Shown here in pieces: positions 20,374-34,624 of a stretch of DNA of 64,000 nt. A program made the position numbers and the translations under genes. The DNA lies in contig OY282503.1 of NCBI GenBank assembly GCA_958295605.1, positions 20,305,705-20,369,704 on the forward strand. Direction: 5' to 3'. This stretch comes from Ajuga chamaepitys (taxonomy: Eukaryota > Streptophyta > Magnoliopsida > Lamiales > Lamiaceae). The notes under the pieces were generated by a model. The model was not told where the DNA came from, did not search any database, and saw only the letters and a list, made by a program, of their open reading frames with translations. Numbering within the stretch: position 1 is the first letter of the stretch; each line of letters starts with the position of its first letter.

Positions 20374-21048
20374 TTTTTAGTTTACACGAGATTTTCTTGT
20401 AACATCAATAAATTACTCCCAAAATTAAGTTCCCGTCAAACTACAATGGAACTTAATTTTATTTAGGTTATCTATATCAATTTGACACAAAGTTTCCATT
20501 AATTATTTTTCCATTTTCATCCGCTCTCATCAATTTCATACATCTAATTATTGTATAAATCTCAAGACACTTTCATTAATTTTAATTACAATAATTTTGT
20601 GTATTTACTTGTTATAGATAATTTTGAGACACATTAAAGTAACCTATAAAAGTGATAAAGTGATTAATTACTTTTGTTGTGTTTTAAAGGTTTTAGAAAA
20701 AAAAAAAAAAAAAAAAAAAAACTTACAAACATGAAGAGACATGACCAAATATCCCAAGTCTAGGTTTTCACACAAAATATATTCAAATTCTTGAAGCTAC
20801 AAGTTTATTTTGTTATTGTTTAGTAAAAATATAATGCGTGTATATCTATATACATACACACAAATAAATAAAATTTAATTTATTCTTGATATATAACGAT
20901 AAGTAAATCTTTAGGTGCTCTAATAAATTGTTATTTTTGTAGGGAGTCGATCGTTTTTACCATTTATGTTACAGATGTTCTATTGTGAAAGAAAAGGATA
21001 ATTGGGCCCATGTAAGTTTTCCCCCCATTAATTTTCAAGTTGCAGGAT
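20374..21048. other. AT-rich interval, poly(A) run, no gene
   Basis: A 25-base A run is at about 20696-20720. This stretch probably contains the 3' untranslated side and terminus of the minus-strand hAT element, but its terminal repeat is not recognised. Confidence 0.35.
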
Positions 21049-21648
21049 TTATTTATGTATATGTATTTGTGTGATGTTTTTTTCAAGCTCTCTAATTCTA
21101 GCACTTCTTCGTAGCATTATTAAGCCATCTTCAATATCATCATTAGCCACTTCACGATCCTGAGTCACCCCCGAGCCATCATCAACCAATCCAACCCCAT
21201 CAACAAGTCGTTCTTGGGCACAACTTGCATTATCCTTTTCCAGTAATACTTTAACATCTTTCTCTTTTTGCTTATTTTGCTTATTCATCAATTTTTCATT
21301 GAATTGAACATAAATGTTCAATCGCCGTGCATCAAGCCTATTTATTTTCTTTGTGTGTACTAAAAAATAAAAAAATCTATCAATAAAGAAGTTAAACTTT
21401 ATAAATAATAAAATAATATCTAAACATAAAAGAGTTTACTAACCCCTTCAAATGCACTTAATTTTGTTCACACCTTGATGAACTAGTTGTCAAAGAGAGG
21501 ATCCTCATAGCTAAGTTTTGTAAGTTGGGAGTTTTTTAACCATAGTTCGACCACCAATTTACTACATAAATGGAAATTGGAGACAATGACCAAAATAGTA
21601 AAAAAGAATAATAAATATAATGAATTCTTTTAGCAAAATAAATAAATA
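21049..21648 (-). pseudogene. hAT transposase, C-terminal part (piece 3 of 3)
   Basis: The minus strand, read down from 21648, gives NWWSNYG-stop-KTPNLQNLAM and RILSLTTSSSRCEQN-stop. This is the hAT dimerisation block, in which intact copies have WW..YG...P.L...A.R.LS...SS..CERNWS. It is followed by IYVQFNEKLMNKQNKQKE and a final RRSARIRELE (to 21049). Stops replace conserved residues. CACTA-2 separates it from the preceding part at 35214-36439; the ATA duplication flanks both break points. It would act as the hAT dimerisation region if intact. Confidence 0.85.
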
Positions 21649-21659
21649 CACTACAACAA

Positions 21660-22050
21660 TTCTGTAAAACGACAACGGTGGAAAACCGTTGTCGTTTGCT
21701 ATAAATCAGCGTTGTTGTACCTGGCGTTGTAGTAGACCCCTACCTACCACAACGGTTCTTGACCGTTGTCAAAGACCTTAACCACAACCTTAACCACAAC
21801 GGTTTTTAACCGTTGTGATTGACCTTTACAACAACGCCAATTACAACTCAACTTAACCGTTGTCGTTTGTTTCACAACGCTTATTGTTAACAACAGTTAT
21901 TAAACGTTGTCGTTTGGGCCTTTACAACAACGGTCATTACAAGGGTTTTTGACCGTTGTGGTTTTAAATCTTACGACCACATAAAGACAACGGTTTTTTA
22001 CCGTTGTCGTTTAACCTTTATAATAGAAGTTTTTAACATTGTCGTTTTAA
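21660..22050. repeat. CACTA-2 3' subterminal repeats
   Basis: Inverted pairs such as ACAACGGTGGAAAACCGTTGT, in the same order and style as the CACTA-1 array at 15868-16240 but reversed. They mark the transposon end recognised by element proteins (family knowledge). Confidence 0.85.
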
Positions 22051-22627
22051 ACTTTTATTAGGTATTATTTTCCTATTTTAATATTTTTAAATAATAAATA
22101 ATTCAATATAAATAATAAATAATTCACAAACAAAAAATCATGAGAGAAGCGATGATCAGAAAATACAAGAAAAGATAAATCAACCAATAAATCATAAACC
22201 CCACACGAATTCGCACATTCGTAGAAAAATCCATGTGAATCTAACAAAAACCCATTCCGAGAATCAATCATGGTTATAGTCAGAAATCAATCTATCGAAC
22301 AAAAGATAGTCTTCCATACACATAATAAAGTCACGCAATCGCAGAAAAACCCACAAAAGTATAGTAGGCATATCACGAACGCCACCACGATACCAAATTA
22401 AGCCACCTGTCAATGCATCAACAACAACAAAGATGTAGTCAGCGAAGAAACAAAGATGTTATTTTATTTCCGAATCCAAATGAGATTATAATGCTTCATT
22501 CAACAAGTTGGTTCAGTTTTCTTTCTTGACTTACATATGTTCAATTTTCAAAACACAAGTTAATAAATAAGAAACAAATTTAATGATTAGAGCTGATAAC
22601 AAACCAATCTCAACAAATTTACCTTTT

Positions 22628-25600
22628 CTATTCATATATGTATTCTTGCAAGCATTCTGCCCATTCACGGCGTACTTCATTGATTTCAGCTTCAGAATAA
22701 CTTTTCTGCGGGAACTATTAAAACACACGTAATGAACGTAAACATTAGCAAAATACAAACTATTACGAGATAAAACGAACATAAAACAGAAAAGTAGTTT
22801 TACTATTGACTGTAGTGAGTCCATCTCTACAGATGCATCTGAGTGAATTATTTGCCTCATGTAACGCAGCACAAAGAATCCACACTGATACATATCAGGT
22901 TGTACAGGGCCCTATAGCAGAGACAAATTAAATTGTTAATTGTAATCTAAGAAAATTGGAAGATGTGTGAGTTATAATTATTACTACCTTCACGATTTTC
23001 CATCTTGGTTGTTTTTTCCCTTTCTTCCCAAGTTCTGCATTGAAAAACTTCAAGGCCCTTCACCAAATTCAATGTAATTATAATCAATTAAAAATATTAG
23101 AAGATAAAATATACATATGTCATCATATTTTCATTTTAAAAATTGAAAGACTTACAATTCCACTACTTTTTCCAAGGTTCGTCGTGGAGGCGCTGATATA
23201 ATGGATCAAGCAGATACACATCTTCTGTGTGAGGCTTAATCACAGTCAAGATCCAATGATTACTACATTCACAAAGTGGAAGTCAATTCACTATAATATT
23301 ATAGAATATATCAACGTAAGTGCATGTTATAGTAATTTTTGCTTACTCGATATTACAGGGTGCGAAAACCAGTTGGCTTTCCAATGTGCCAATCAATCTT
23401 CTCGCCAGCACACGAGCCCTTTTCTCGATTTGATCTTGTGGAGAAACTTTCTTCACTGATGGGGCATGCCCTATATCTAACGGATCGACAAATCGGAACT
23501 TATGCAAATGCTCTTTTTCCCTTATGTGATTGTACAAATGCCTATAATTTGTACAAACACCAATTAGTTATACAAAAAAAGTATTAGCATGTAACTGAAG
23601 CACATAAAACTACTAACACAACGCCTTACCACATGTATACAGCAATACAGGTATAAGGGATGGGTTGTAGCCGACAGAAAGGGTCAATATCTTCAAAGTT
23701 CACGAACAGTGTGCGGTCAGTGCCAAATAAATCAGCATCTAAAAGTAAGTCAATGCAGCCTTTGTTCTCGAGAGCATGCTTTGAGTAACAATAAAGCATA
23801 CGCAAGGACTTTGGCACATTTGAGTGATCCAAAGTAGGAATCTTTTTTTCACGTCCTTTCTCTGGCTTCTAAAAATTACAAGTAAATTTGTTAAATTTTG
23901 AATATGTTAACTTGAATTGTATATGTTGATTTTTATTGTAAGGAAATAATACCTCATCTTGCAACTTGATTTTGTTCATGGGCCAAGCCACATGGGAGCC
24001 CACAGCTTCACCGATGCTTTTACACTCCTCTGTCGGAACAGGCAATCGTCCGTCTTCATCGACTACTTGATTTATGGCCACGCGCATGTGACTATCTGGT
24101 AATTTCTTACCATGTCTTGATTTGCTAGGTACAATTGTACCATATGCTGCAATGCTTGTTCCAGATTTGAGGGTCAAAGCCACGGACTTACCCTAATTAT
24201 TGCAGACTACGATAAGTAACATATCTAGGAGTAGTAATAAACACGAGCGGTTTTTTTTTATCACATTCAATGATATACCTGCATAGCCTCATCATCATTC
24301 AGAATCCTCACATCATCATCACTTTCTTCATCATCATCACCATCAACATCGACACTTTCTTCATTACCATCACTTTCTTCATGTGAGCAAGATTTTCCTT
24401 CTTTATCTTTGCGAGGCTCAAATTGTACCGAATAACTGTCCTTCTCCTCAACTTCATTTTCGGGTCCGACTTCTTTGAAGATTATGGCTTCTAGTTTCGC
24501 TAAACGGGCATCTTGTTGCTTCAACTTCTTTTCTTGCTTCCTCAACAGATCCTTGTCCACCCCGCCCTTTCCTTTTGGGATATTGAAGTATATTTTTGAA
24601 GTGACATTACCTCCAACACCCCTCACACGGCCACCATGTTCTTCTGATTCTAGACCTCTTGAAAGGATGCCATCACGCCAACCATTGCCAGGCAACCTAC
24701 CCTCCCTTCTTTCTTTGATATAGTGATTCTGTAATGCACCAGAATATCATATAAGTATTAAACATAAAAAAATATACATCCATGTGATTCTGAAATCATT
24801 AAATAAAATGTTTCTTACAATCTTCATCTCTTTCGCTGTAAAGTCTTTGTCTTTCAAATGCGATCCATCCTTTTTTTCTCGACTCCTGATCCAAAGAATA
24901 GCTCTATTTATCTCCGGATCATCGCATAATTCCTTGGACTACAATCAACAAAAAGTAAAAACCAAACTAGTCATTAACACATTCCATTAGGGTAAAAGAA
25001 CAAGTGAATAAACTGAATGAAGCGTTGTTGTAAGATAAATTAGAAATCACATAGAAGAAATGACAAAAAAAGAAGTAACTTACTATTTCTAACTTAAAAC
25101 GTGCATATCCTTTCCTAGAAAGTCGACAAGGATGCTTGTATAAAGCCCTTCTTGCTTGATTTTCCTCTCTTAGTTTCTACAACTTACATATATGAGCAAC
25201 CGAAACAAGAGGTACATAAATTCTATAAAGCTGAGAATCACATTACCAGGAAGTCTTTGTTCACTCGGCTAATTACAAACTCACTCCAATCAGATTGCTC
25301 AATATTGTATTTAGCTGGTGTCTTGTTAAGCTCCGCAGGATTATTGAGGTTTTTGATGATGTATTCATTTGTGAGCTTCGTCTTAAACTGACGCCACTTA
25401 GCATTTGCAGACGCCAAGCAACCCATCTTCCAACAAGGATGAACATTGTATAACAACTACAAAAAATATTTGGACAAGTGCTAGCATGAGAATGTCTTTC
25501 TATGTATAAGCAACCCATCACTATGTAATGCAAGTTATAGAATATTATTAGGAAAAATGCATACTATAATAAACTACATTTACTTACATTGACAGCTTCC

Positions 25601-25970
25601 ATATCATATCTTTGACTTCATCTGGAACAACTTTCCAAGTCTTGTATGTTATCTTCACCTTTTGCCTAGCTAGAACACCAATATAACTTTGCATCTTAGA
25701 TCCATTTTCGCCCATAGGCTGCCCATCATCATTAAACTCGATGTCTTTCCTTGTGCCTTGTGCCCTTTGCATTACCAGACAATGCATATGAGTGGGACCT
25801 CTAGGAGTTTTTGTTGATTGCGTACTCTTAGATCCTGAGATTTCCCCATCCACCTGAGACACATCCTCAAATTTTGGAACTTCGCTCTCCTCGATCTTGT
25901 TGGATTTCCGTGTTTTCTTACCATTCTTCAATGTTTCTAGATCACTGCGCTTCTTTTTGTTTCGTGCCAT
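22628..25970 (-). CDS. CACTA second protein: Transposase_24 region plus Ulp1-like peptidase
   Basis: Multi-exon gene starting MARNKKKRSDLETLKNGKKT (25970). In order: a basic N-terminus; TYKTWKVVPDEVKDMIWKLS (to 25584); KWRQFKTKLTNEYIIKNLNN and PAKYNIEQSDWSEFV (25450-25240); ARRALYKHPCRLSRKGYARF (25170-25085); RAILWIRSRKKDG (about 24890); LPGNGWRDGILSR with an acidic D/E tract (24695-24290); VAYG-type domain ending VGSHVAWP (24183-23980); then peptidase motifs HWILTV (His, about 23265), YLLDPL (Asp, about 23210) and QPDMYQCGFFVLRY (Gln and Cys, 22900-22860). The last exon ends CLQEYIYE-stop at 22628. His/Asp/Cys order fits the C48 (Ulp1) fold. Exon joins are inferred. The peptidase substrate is unknown; the N-terminal part likely binds the subterminal repeats. 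Confidence 0.8.
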
Positions 25971-26200
25971 GTGTTGTTAACCTGATGAACAAAAAAAAAA
26001 AAAAAAACACTTACAAATCAGAAAATTCAAATGTAACAATCATATTATTGAATTAACCACAAATTCATAAACAATCAAGGAAAAAAGATTTCCACAAACT
26101 AAATAACTACTTCCACAAATTTAGCGTAAACGTTCCACAAACTAAAAGTTAACCACTTCAAATTAAAGTCAACAACTAGCACAAATTAGAAGTTAACTAC

Positions 26201-29200
26201 TTAAGCCTTGGGATTGTCAATCCAAGTCCCAACACAGTCCTGACGAACACATGACGGTACATCGTCTTCCATTGTATCAAAATCTACTAAAGGGAACCCA
26301 TTGGTGAAACTTTGATGGTGGATGATGGGAGAATCCAGTTCATCGCCTTTGTTGTATTCAAAGTACTCTCTAATGGGAGTTGCTAGTACAACGGACCATG
26401 TAGGATCCTTAGGGTCCTCTACATAGAAAACTTGTTTTGCTTGACTACCCAAAATGAACGAATCATCTTTGAATCCTTTTCTCCCAAGATTTACCAATGT
26501 GAAACCAAGATCATCTACTTTTATTCCACTATTGTTCTCCACCCAATCACATTTGAACATTGGAATTCGAAAGGTGTGATAATCAAGTTCCCATATCTCT
26601 TCGATAACTCCATAGAACACCATATCCGAAATAATTGGATTCTTGTCCTTTGCACTAGCAACTTGCATGATCTTTGCAACCAAGGTGACTCCTGAGTTCT
26701 GTACAGCTCGTATATCATCACGCTCTTTTGTATGATAAGTAACCCCATTAATCAAGTAACTGTGATACTTCAACACTTGGTTGTTGGGTCCCCGTGCGAT
26801 CCACTTCAGCTTCTCTGATGTTTGATTCGTGGAACAATCACTTGCAACCTACATTTCAGATTCTGTTAAATTGATTAATCATGATCATTATTGATTAATT
26901 TTACGTGCATGCACCCTCTACATAATAGTTATGGAACTCACTCGATCATGTAACCAACTACTAAATAATCGGTTATGTTGATCCTGCAACCACTTTTGAG
27001 ACTTTTGTTTTGGATACATTATCTTCAGATATGCCAAGTGCTCACTAAGAAGATGATTACGAACAATTAGAATAATTAGAATAAATTATGATATTCATAA
27101 GTTCAGAGACTTACTTGATATAATGGTCAATCTCAGGGTCATTTGCTAATACATGACGATGTGCCTGACTCAACATCTCAGGATTAACATGAACTGTTGC
27201 ACGTGATAAAGGCTTAGTAAGTTCGACCTGGCGGTGCGCTGATGGGATGCCAACCGTGTGCATATTTGATAGGTAATGTGAGCAGAACTCCACAGCCTCT
27301 TCAGCAATATAACTTTCAGCCATGCACCCTTCTGGACGATTGCGGTTACGCACATAACCTTTTTAATATTCTCATGAATCTTTCAAATGGGTACATCCAT
27401 CTATACCAAACTGGCCCACATAATCTGATCTCACGGACAAGATGCACAGTTAAATGAACCATAACATCAAAAAATGAGGGCGGAAAGTACTTCTCGAGTG
27501 AACATATAGTCGTAACAATCTCTCTTTGCAATTCGTCTAACTTTGAGACATCTATCACTTTATTGCAAAGTTCATTGAAGAAGAAGCACAAGCGAGTTAT
27601 GGAATACCTTACATTATCAGGCAACACACCTCGTATAGCCACTGGAAGCAACTGTTGCATAAGAGTGTGATAGTCGTGTGACTTAAGTCCAACAAGCTTC
27701 AAATCTTTCACTGAGACCAAGTTTTTCACATTGGATGAATAACCTGAAGGGACCTTCATTCCAGCCAAACATTCACAAACATTTCGTTTTTCTTCCTTAC
27801 TTAGTGTATAACAGGCTGGTGGCAAATATGTTCTCTTCTCACCCACCACTGGTGCCAACTCACTCCTTACTTTCAACTCCACAAGGTCAAGTCTTGCTGC
27901 TAGTCCATCCTTTGTTTTTCCAGGAATGTCGAGTAATGTGCCAACGAGACTTTCACACATATTTTTCTCAATGTGCATCACATCAAGACAATGTCGAATA
28001 TGTAGATGTGCCCAGTACTCAAGTTCGAAGAAAATTGATTTCTTCTTCCAACAAGATTTGTCTCCATCCTCCTCCTTAGGCTGAAGATTGCGACTCTTCT
28101 TTCCCCAAATGCACTTAATTCCAGCAACTTTGTTTAACACATCATGAACACTTAATGGTTTCGGCGCAGAGTTCAACTCTTGATTTCCATCAAATGCCTT
28201 CCTCTGTCTTTGGTAAGGATGACTTGCTGGAAGAAATCTTCTGTGACCTGTGAAAGACATTTTCTTACTATGCTTCAACCTTTTTGCATATGTGTCTTCA
28301 CTACAAATAGGACATCCGTGGTACCCTCTCACATTGCATCCAGCTAAGTTCCCATAAGCAGGAAAGTCGTTAATCGTCCATAACAATACAGCTCTAAGTA
28401 GGAAGCTTTGTTCTTTGTGTGCATCGTATGTTTCAATCCCTACTTCCCACAGAAGCTTTAAGTCATCAATTAGAGGTGCTAAGTATACATCAATATCATT
28501 ACCTGGTTGCCTAGGGCCAGAGATCAACATCGTAAGCACCATAAACTTCCGCTTCATACACAACCATGGAGGAAGGTTGTATGTAATCAATACAACTGGC
28601 CAACAACTATATCTAGAAGACATTAGACTGTGAGGATTGATCCCATCTGCTGCTAATGCCAACCTAAGATTTCTTGGCTCCAAAGAAAAATCTTGCCACT
28701 TATGGTCAACTAACTTCCAAGAGGGTGAGTCAGCTGGATGACGAAGATAATCATCAGAAACTCTATCATCAGCATGCCAGGTCAAATCTTTAGACACTTC
28801 CTTGTTCCGGAACATCCTTTGGAATCTTGGAATAGGAGGAAAGTACCATAAAACCTTAGCAGGAACTCTTTCATTTATCTTAGAATTGCTGCCCATCTTC
28901 CACCTTGAGACCCCACACGTAGGGCAGTTGGTACAATCTTCATACTCCTTCCTATACAAGACACAATCATTGGGGCAGCTATGGATTTTTTTATAATCCA
29001 TTCCTAGCGTACCTAGAGTTTTCTTTGCATTATACAAAGATGAAGGCAATTCATTGTTATCTGGGAGCATTTCCCCAAACAAGCTAAGCATGCCGCTAAA
29101 ACTTGCATCACTCCAACCATGTTTTGCCTTCAAGTTATATAGTTTCACCACTGCAGCTAACTTTGAGAATTTCGTACATCCGAGAAACAATGGCTTTTCA

Positions 29201-29562
29201 GCATCCTCAAGCAATTTTATGAACTCATCTTGATTTTCACTATCTTCATATGCATCATGCCCCATATCATCCCACGGCTCATGTTCATAATATTGATGCT
29301 CACTATCATTCTTCGATGAGGAACCTGTTGCAGACCTTTCACCATGCCATATCCATGTGCGATATGTCAAATCTATGCCATTCGTCAACAAATGCAACCT
29401 CACAAGATCAATTTTTTTCTGAGATACATTACCACACACTGTACATGGGCAAGACATTGTACCACGGGTTTGAATATGTTCAAGTGCAAAGCGCATGAAA
29501 GACTCTACTCCAACTTTGTATTCATGTGATAACTTATCCTTAGTCATCCATTCTTTGTCCAT
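26201..29562 (-). CDS. TNP2-type CACTA transposase
   Basis: The first exon begins MDKEWMTKDKLSHEYKVGVE (29562), an N-terminal transposase-associated domain with CPCTVCGN. It is followed by the tnp2 core: HGWSDASFSGML, MDYKKIHSCPNDCVLYRKEY, CPTCGVSRW, VLWYFPPIPRFQRMF, then DGINP, CWPVVLITYNLPPW, GCNVRGYHGCPIC, MHIEKNM and a DUF4218 region (HLVREIRLCGPVWYRWMYPF). Near 27357 an extra A in a run (RILK|K) shifts the frame, after which GYVRNRNRPEGCMAESYIAE continues to 27115 (donor GTAAGT). Further exons give HLAYLKIMYPKQKSQKWLQD (about 27046-26940) and a DUF4216 part (26848-26201: MFKCDWVENN, FILGSQAKQVFYVEDPKDP). It catalyses cut-and-paste of CACTA ends (family knowledge). The frameshift may be real or an assembly error. 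Confidence 0.93.
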
Positions 29563-30847
29563 TTTTTACTACCAAACTAATCAATCAGCATAAGACAATA
29601 CCTTCAAAATAATTATCATAAAAAATGTAAATGTTCAATGAATGTTTATTTGATGCATATCTTAAGAGTGTGTTTGCAAATAAAGGTGGTTGTGGAAAAG
29701 TGATTTAAATTGATTTTTTTAGTAAAATAAGAATTCGATGGTGTTAGGAAAAAAATACAACTACGTGACAATCAATCATAGTATAATTGGAAAAGGGAGT
29801 TGTACCTCAAAACAGATTTGACACAAGATGTATTAATAGCTACCCACAAGTTTCGTATCAAGCAGATTTTTAGAGGTCCGGATCTACAAAATAAATATCA
29901 ATTGCCGTTAGTGAAAAATCAACACAATATTATTGTTTAAATAATAAAACAAAAATCAAATTCCTCTGTTGTGGAGTATACTGTCATGGTCTTGTATTAT
30001 GAATCTTAAGTGATAATGTATGTGTTATGTTCTCTAGTTATTTTTAATAATTGGTGGAGATAGTATATCTTTTTTCATTTTAATAATATCTTATAATAAT
30101 CAATTCTTCAATACTTTATATGCCAATAACATTCATGCTTTTTTCCGTCTATATAATTATGCTAAAATCACTTTTTCTTATTGCATGAAAATGAAGTATC
30201 AGAAAATGATTTAATTCCAGGGGGGCAGATTTACCCTACATCATTGCATGCAATGCAGATTCCTTTTTCAGCACTCTATTTTTATTCACAAAATCTGGTC
30301 AAAACACTCATCGCCGGTAACTAAAATAGAAAATAAAAAGGACACCAAAAAACCTGACAATTATGTAGAATGGATTTTATCAATTGTCGATCCCAACTAC
30401 GATGTCTCATTGTATTTTACATATAAAATTACATCATTTTGATAAACTAACATAAATTATAAATTTTTAAGATTAGATCAAAACGACGCAGTTTTATGAC
30501 ATAGGTGGGAGGGTCTGACTGTAATTTTACCGAGCCAAATTCTATTGGGTACTTTTCCTTTTTTCTTTAATACAAAAACTATAAGAAAAATGTCCATTTA
30601 AAGGGGTTTTGATATATGTCTTTAAACTCTTGTTCCAATTTATGCACTACGATCATTTTCATCTTATTCTGTATGCTTTGCATGTGTGCCACATTCAGAA
30701 ACCAACCATTTTTAATAATTCAAAGCTGCCCACCAATTGCAAAAGTTAGATAAAACTAGAGGGTCATTTTCAGTTACTAGACAACTCCGGAAAAGGGTGA
30801 ATATGCCAACTTAATTGTTCCAAACAACATTACTTCTCTTCTTTATT
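29563..30847. other. CACTA-2 5' part, noncoding
   Basis: Upstream/intronic sequence of the transposase transcript. It is AT-rich and without recognisable domains. A small plus-strand frame at 30248-30442 has no support. Confidence 0.4.
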
Positions 30848-31340
30848 GCTTCCTCTTTTTTTCTTTTTTCTATAAGAAACAAATTTTATTGATGTAGAAA
30901 CAGAGAGTATAAGGGATGAGAAATCCCTTACACATGTTACAAAATGTCAGTTACAACGCATAGTGCCAATCTCTACTAAGTCCTCTACGTGAACAAATCT
31001 AAAGTCTTTATGATTTGCTAACCAAAGGCCAACTCTAAATTTAATCCTGTCCCAGAAATCCTCTAAAGACTCGCTAGAGTTCTCAAAAATTCTCTTATTT
31101 CTTTCCAACCAAATGGACCAAAACTCAACCGGGACTATAATCCTCCACAAAGCTTTCCCTTTCTTGCTTATAGATCCACCCAAATTTGATAATAATAAGT
31201 CAGATGCAGAAAATGGTAAGTGCAGCTCCACTGGACAATTTATTCCAGACACCTCGAGCGAAGGGGCAATGCACAAATAAGTTATTTAATATATGAAGTG
31301 ACCAGCTAATCTTTCCACAGTCACTAATCTCATGCTTAGT
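30848..31340 (-). pseudogene. 5'-truncated LINE (non-LTR RT) 3' end
   Basis: The minus strand encodes HILNNLFVHCPFARGVWNKL, then after a break KALWRIIVPVEFWSIWLERN and KRIFENSSESLEDFWDRIKF with VGLWLANHKDFR. This is the zf-RVT-like region at the end of plant L1-type LINE ORF2. A T-rich tract on the plus strand (30848-30870) corresponds to the poly(A) tail. The reverse transcriptase and endonuclease are missing, the usual 5' truncation. It lies in a noncoding part of CACTA-2 and is younger than it. Confidence 0.78.
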
Positions 31341-33448
31341 AGCATTGCTGTGAACTATTTAATCCTACACCAATAATTATCCAGCATATAAAACTATATC
31401 AATGACAAGAAGTTCGACATCACAGAAATGGCCAATAAGGAGAAACCACGGGAATGCAAAGAAATACATAAAAAACAGCTGACCATTCACTATCATCCAC
31501 TATCACATATGACCATTCAGTATCATTTGCTATCAGATAGTTAAAGCTCTGCCACTTAATACAGCTGGCCGATTCCAGATAATAATCAGTAACACATATA
31601 AAAACAAAGAGACAACTGAAGAACCACCACGGAAAGTAGCAGATGGTTACCATTTCTCTCCAATCATATTGTGATCAACTTATGTATATCCACAATAAAG
31701 GAAACTCCACATTCGTTATACATTTCATTAGCTATTTCTTTCGAAATTTCTCTATCCTCACCCAATCTCAAATGTTTAAAATAAGCTTCGCCCAACACTT
31801 ACTAAATCTTATCACTGAAGTACCAAACAATAATCCCTTCATAAAATATCTTAATAAAATAATTATGATATACAACTATTACACACAAGAGTAAATATAA
31901 GAAAAAAAAACATGATTAGTATTTCCTAATTTCTATAAATTAGATTCTACAGGCCCTTAACCGAATAAAAAAACAGGGTCGGGGTGCATACAAGACCTGG
32001 ATAACAAGCTTATTGGTGATACTGGGACATGAAAATGATACCAATAATTCAATTGGATGAAAACTACCCAAACACCCTAGTCTGTCAACAATCCAGCACA
32101 AAAATGTACCATGTCTCCTACCAATATAACCTCAGAATGACAATACCGGAAAAAGTAAAAGCAATCATTTTTCCAGTCGCCCAAAACCCTCATCGTCTCA
32201 TTTGAAGATCAGATACCTTGAAAAAAAAGGTGAGATTCATGGTTCCTTACCAGAAACTGTGCTAACTTCATTGAGTAGGGTTGGACCGTCATCGCATGAA
32301 AGAAACCAACTGTCTTATCTCTGTTCCATTTCCATTACACAAGTAGAAAATCTTCTTCCAGCTTTCATCCGAAAACACTTCCCGTTTCACTAGTCTTTGC
32401 CTGCAAAGTTTGTTGGTAACATCTGTAACTATTTTGGTACATGATATGGAACTTAGCAATCAACAAAATATAATGGAATGTAATTTATAATTATTTTCTT
32501 TCCAAACGTAAACAGTAATGCATCTAGGCCAAAATAACTACTTCTGAACTGAGATAGAGCAATTTCATAGGTATAGGTTTTCACTTTCAAGGAGAAAAGG
32601 TGTTTAAGCGTGCCCTGGAAATAAGTGAAACCTCCATAACCAATTTCCTACATTGATCACAAGAAAAATGAAAGCAAACAGGATTCTGCAGTTAGAACTA
32701 TACTAGAATAGTAAAATGTCAAACAAAGTATATAACCAGAAAATGGGGATCCTGATAACCTTATGTCACATACACGATATTTCTATATATGATGATGTAC
32801 AGTCAACAGATTCTTGATGGTTCTAGGAGGAAGCCAAGTACATATACTCATACTTACCAATTAAGCTAGACAACTATGAATATATAAGAGACCCCTCGGT
32901 CTAGTTACACAAAATCATATTTGTCTATTTGAGCTCTCAATTTCTCAAGAATGGGATTTTCACAAATTCACAGTGTTTTTCACAATTCACAATATTATCT
33001 CAAGCTAGAAAACTCTTATGAGGGGAACACAAATACACTATGTACTGGGATCTCATGGGAGGCTTGTGAGCTGTCACTTCATCTTATTTAGAAGACTAAA
33101 ATTAGAAACCAACTACTAAGACCCATCTCATTTCAATTCCTCTGGCTTTTGATTCACTCTTCAGAAAGAAATGTCTTCTCCCCTTTGATGTGCTAGTACC
33201 ATGTGATTTGTACCTAACTTGTTGAAATATTTAAATATATGGTATGCTAGCATCTTTGATTCCACTTAGTGATGCTTGTACATCAACATGTTGTACATTT
33301 TGCATGTCACACACTAATATTTACTAGCAATGGAATTAAGATTGGGATACTGAATAAGGGAATGAGTTCGAAACTCCTTAGAATTAAATAGCAAAATTAT
33401 TATGCCCACATAGGTATATAATTCGAACTCAGTTATAAAAATTATATG
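31341..33448. other. CACTA-2 noncoding interval
   Basis: No recognisable domain or repeat. Short frames (31643-31894, 32202-32393) lack homology and splice support. Probably a 5' intron or leader of the transposon transcripts. Confidence 0.35.
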
Positions 33449-33818
33449 GGCCCTGTTTGTTTATGGCTGTGGGTGGCTGGAGTACTGTAGGCTGTGGGGA
33501 ATATAGTGGAATATAAAGGTTGAGGTAAATAAGTGAGTGTTTGTTTATGTTGGTTGGAGATTGAGTTGTGGGGTAATTATAATATAAAAGGTGTTAAAGT
33601 TGATTTGATGTGTGAGAATTAGTTAGTGAATGATTGATTATTGATTAAAGTGTGTATTGAGAGTGATGTTTGATTGATGATGTGTGTAAGAGTTAGTTAG
33701 TGATTTGATGATGTGTGTGGAGATTGTGGGCAATTTATTGCTCACAACCAATTGACAAACACTTAGTGGGTTGGGCTCAATCCACAACCGATTGACCCAA
33801 CCCTAAACAAACATGGCC
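33449..33818. mobile_element. MITE with GGCCCTGTTTGTTTA termini
   Basis: A 370-bp element with inverted ends: left GGCCCTGTTTGTTTA, right TAAACAAACATGGCC. It is flanked by ATG (33446-33448) and ATG (33819-33821). The interior has GTGTG/GATTGATT-type repeats and no coding. A 3-bp duplication suggests the Harbinger superfamily, though ATG is not its usual TTA/TAA, so the class is uncertain. Confidence 0.7.
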
Positions 33819-34624
33819 ATGATCTTATTATCATGTTATACTTACCTTAGGATTAAATTGTATATGAGATTGCCTCACCAAATATTCTTTTTACGTTTTG
33901 AATAATATTATGCTTGAATCAACTAAAACTTTAATCACATAACTTAATTCGATAGAACATATTTGCTATTTTTGAATTACAAGGTCTTTTAGAATCAAAT
34001 TAGGCTACGATATAGTATACAACTTGAAGTTCATTGTACTATTCAATGAGCTTAGGATACGATTTCGACGTAAAGATTTTAGTGTACCATTTAATTAGGA
34101 ATGAACACTACCTAAATCTAGTCGACCACCCTTATATTAGCACCCTAACCAAACCTAAATGCATGAAATGAACATACACCCCCTTCCATAGTCTTGCTTA
34201 TCAAGTTGTTAGTGCAAGACACTATTCCTAATGCCACCTTTCACCCCCTCTGAGCTACACCTCATCTCCATGTTGCCACTCAAGTCATGCACGCTCACTT
34301 TATTAACACCTCATCAAGTGAATAGTGTCACCACTAACTTCCAAATTGTGATAATTAAGGGGGATAGGTGTTGGACCCTTGACCTTTTACTGTGCAATGG
34401 TGATGTTTTGGGACTTCAATGAGATCAGAAGAAGGCAAACAAAACAAAGCAGCTGTTATTGTCAATTACTTCACCTGAGGTAGCGATGAAGTCGGCGTGC
34501 AACAAGGAATGAGCAACAGCTACAGACGAGTAAAGGATCACAGATCTACAAAACAAAGCCAGAAGATAGCTCAATCAAATGTACCAATTGTCTATATAGT
34601 CTAATTATACAATTTCAGGGGACT

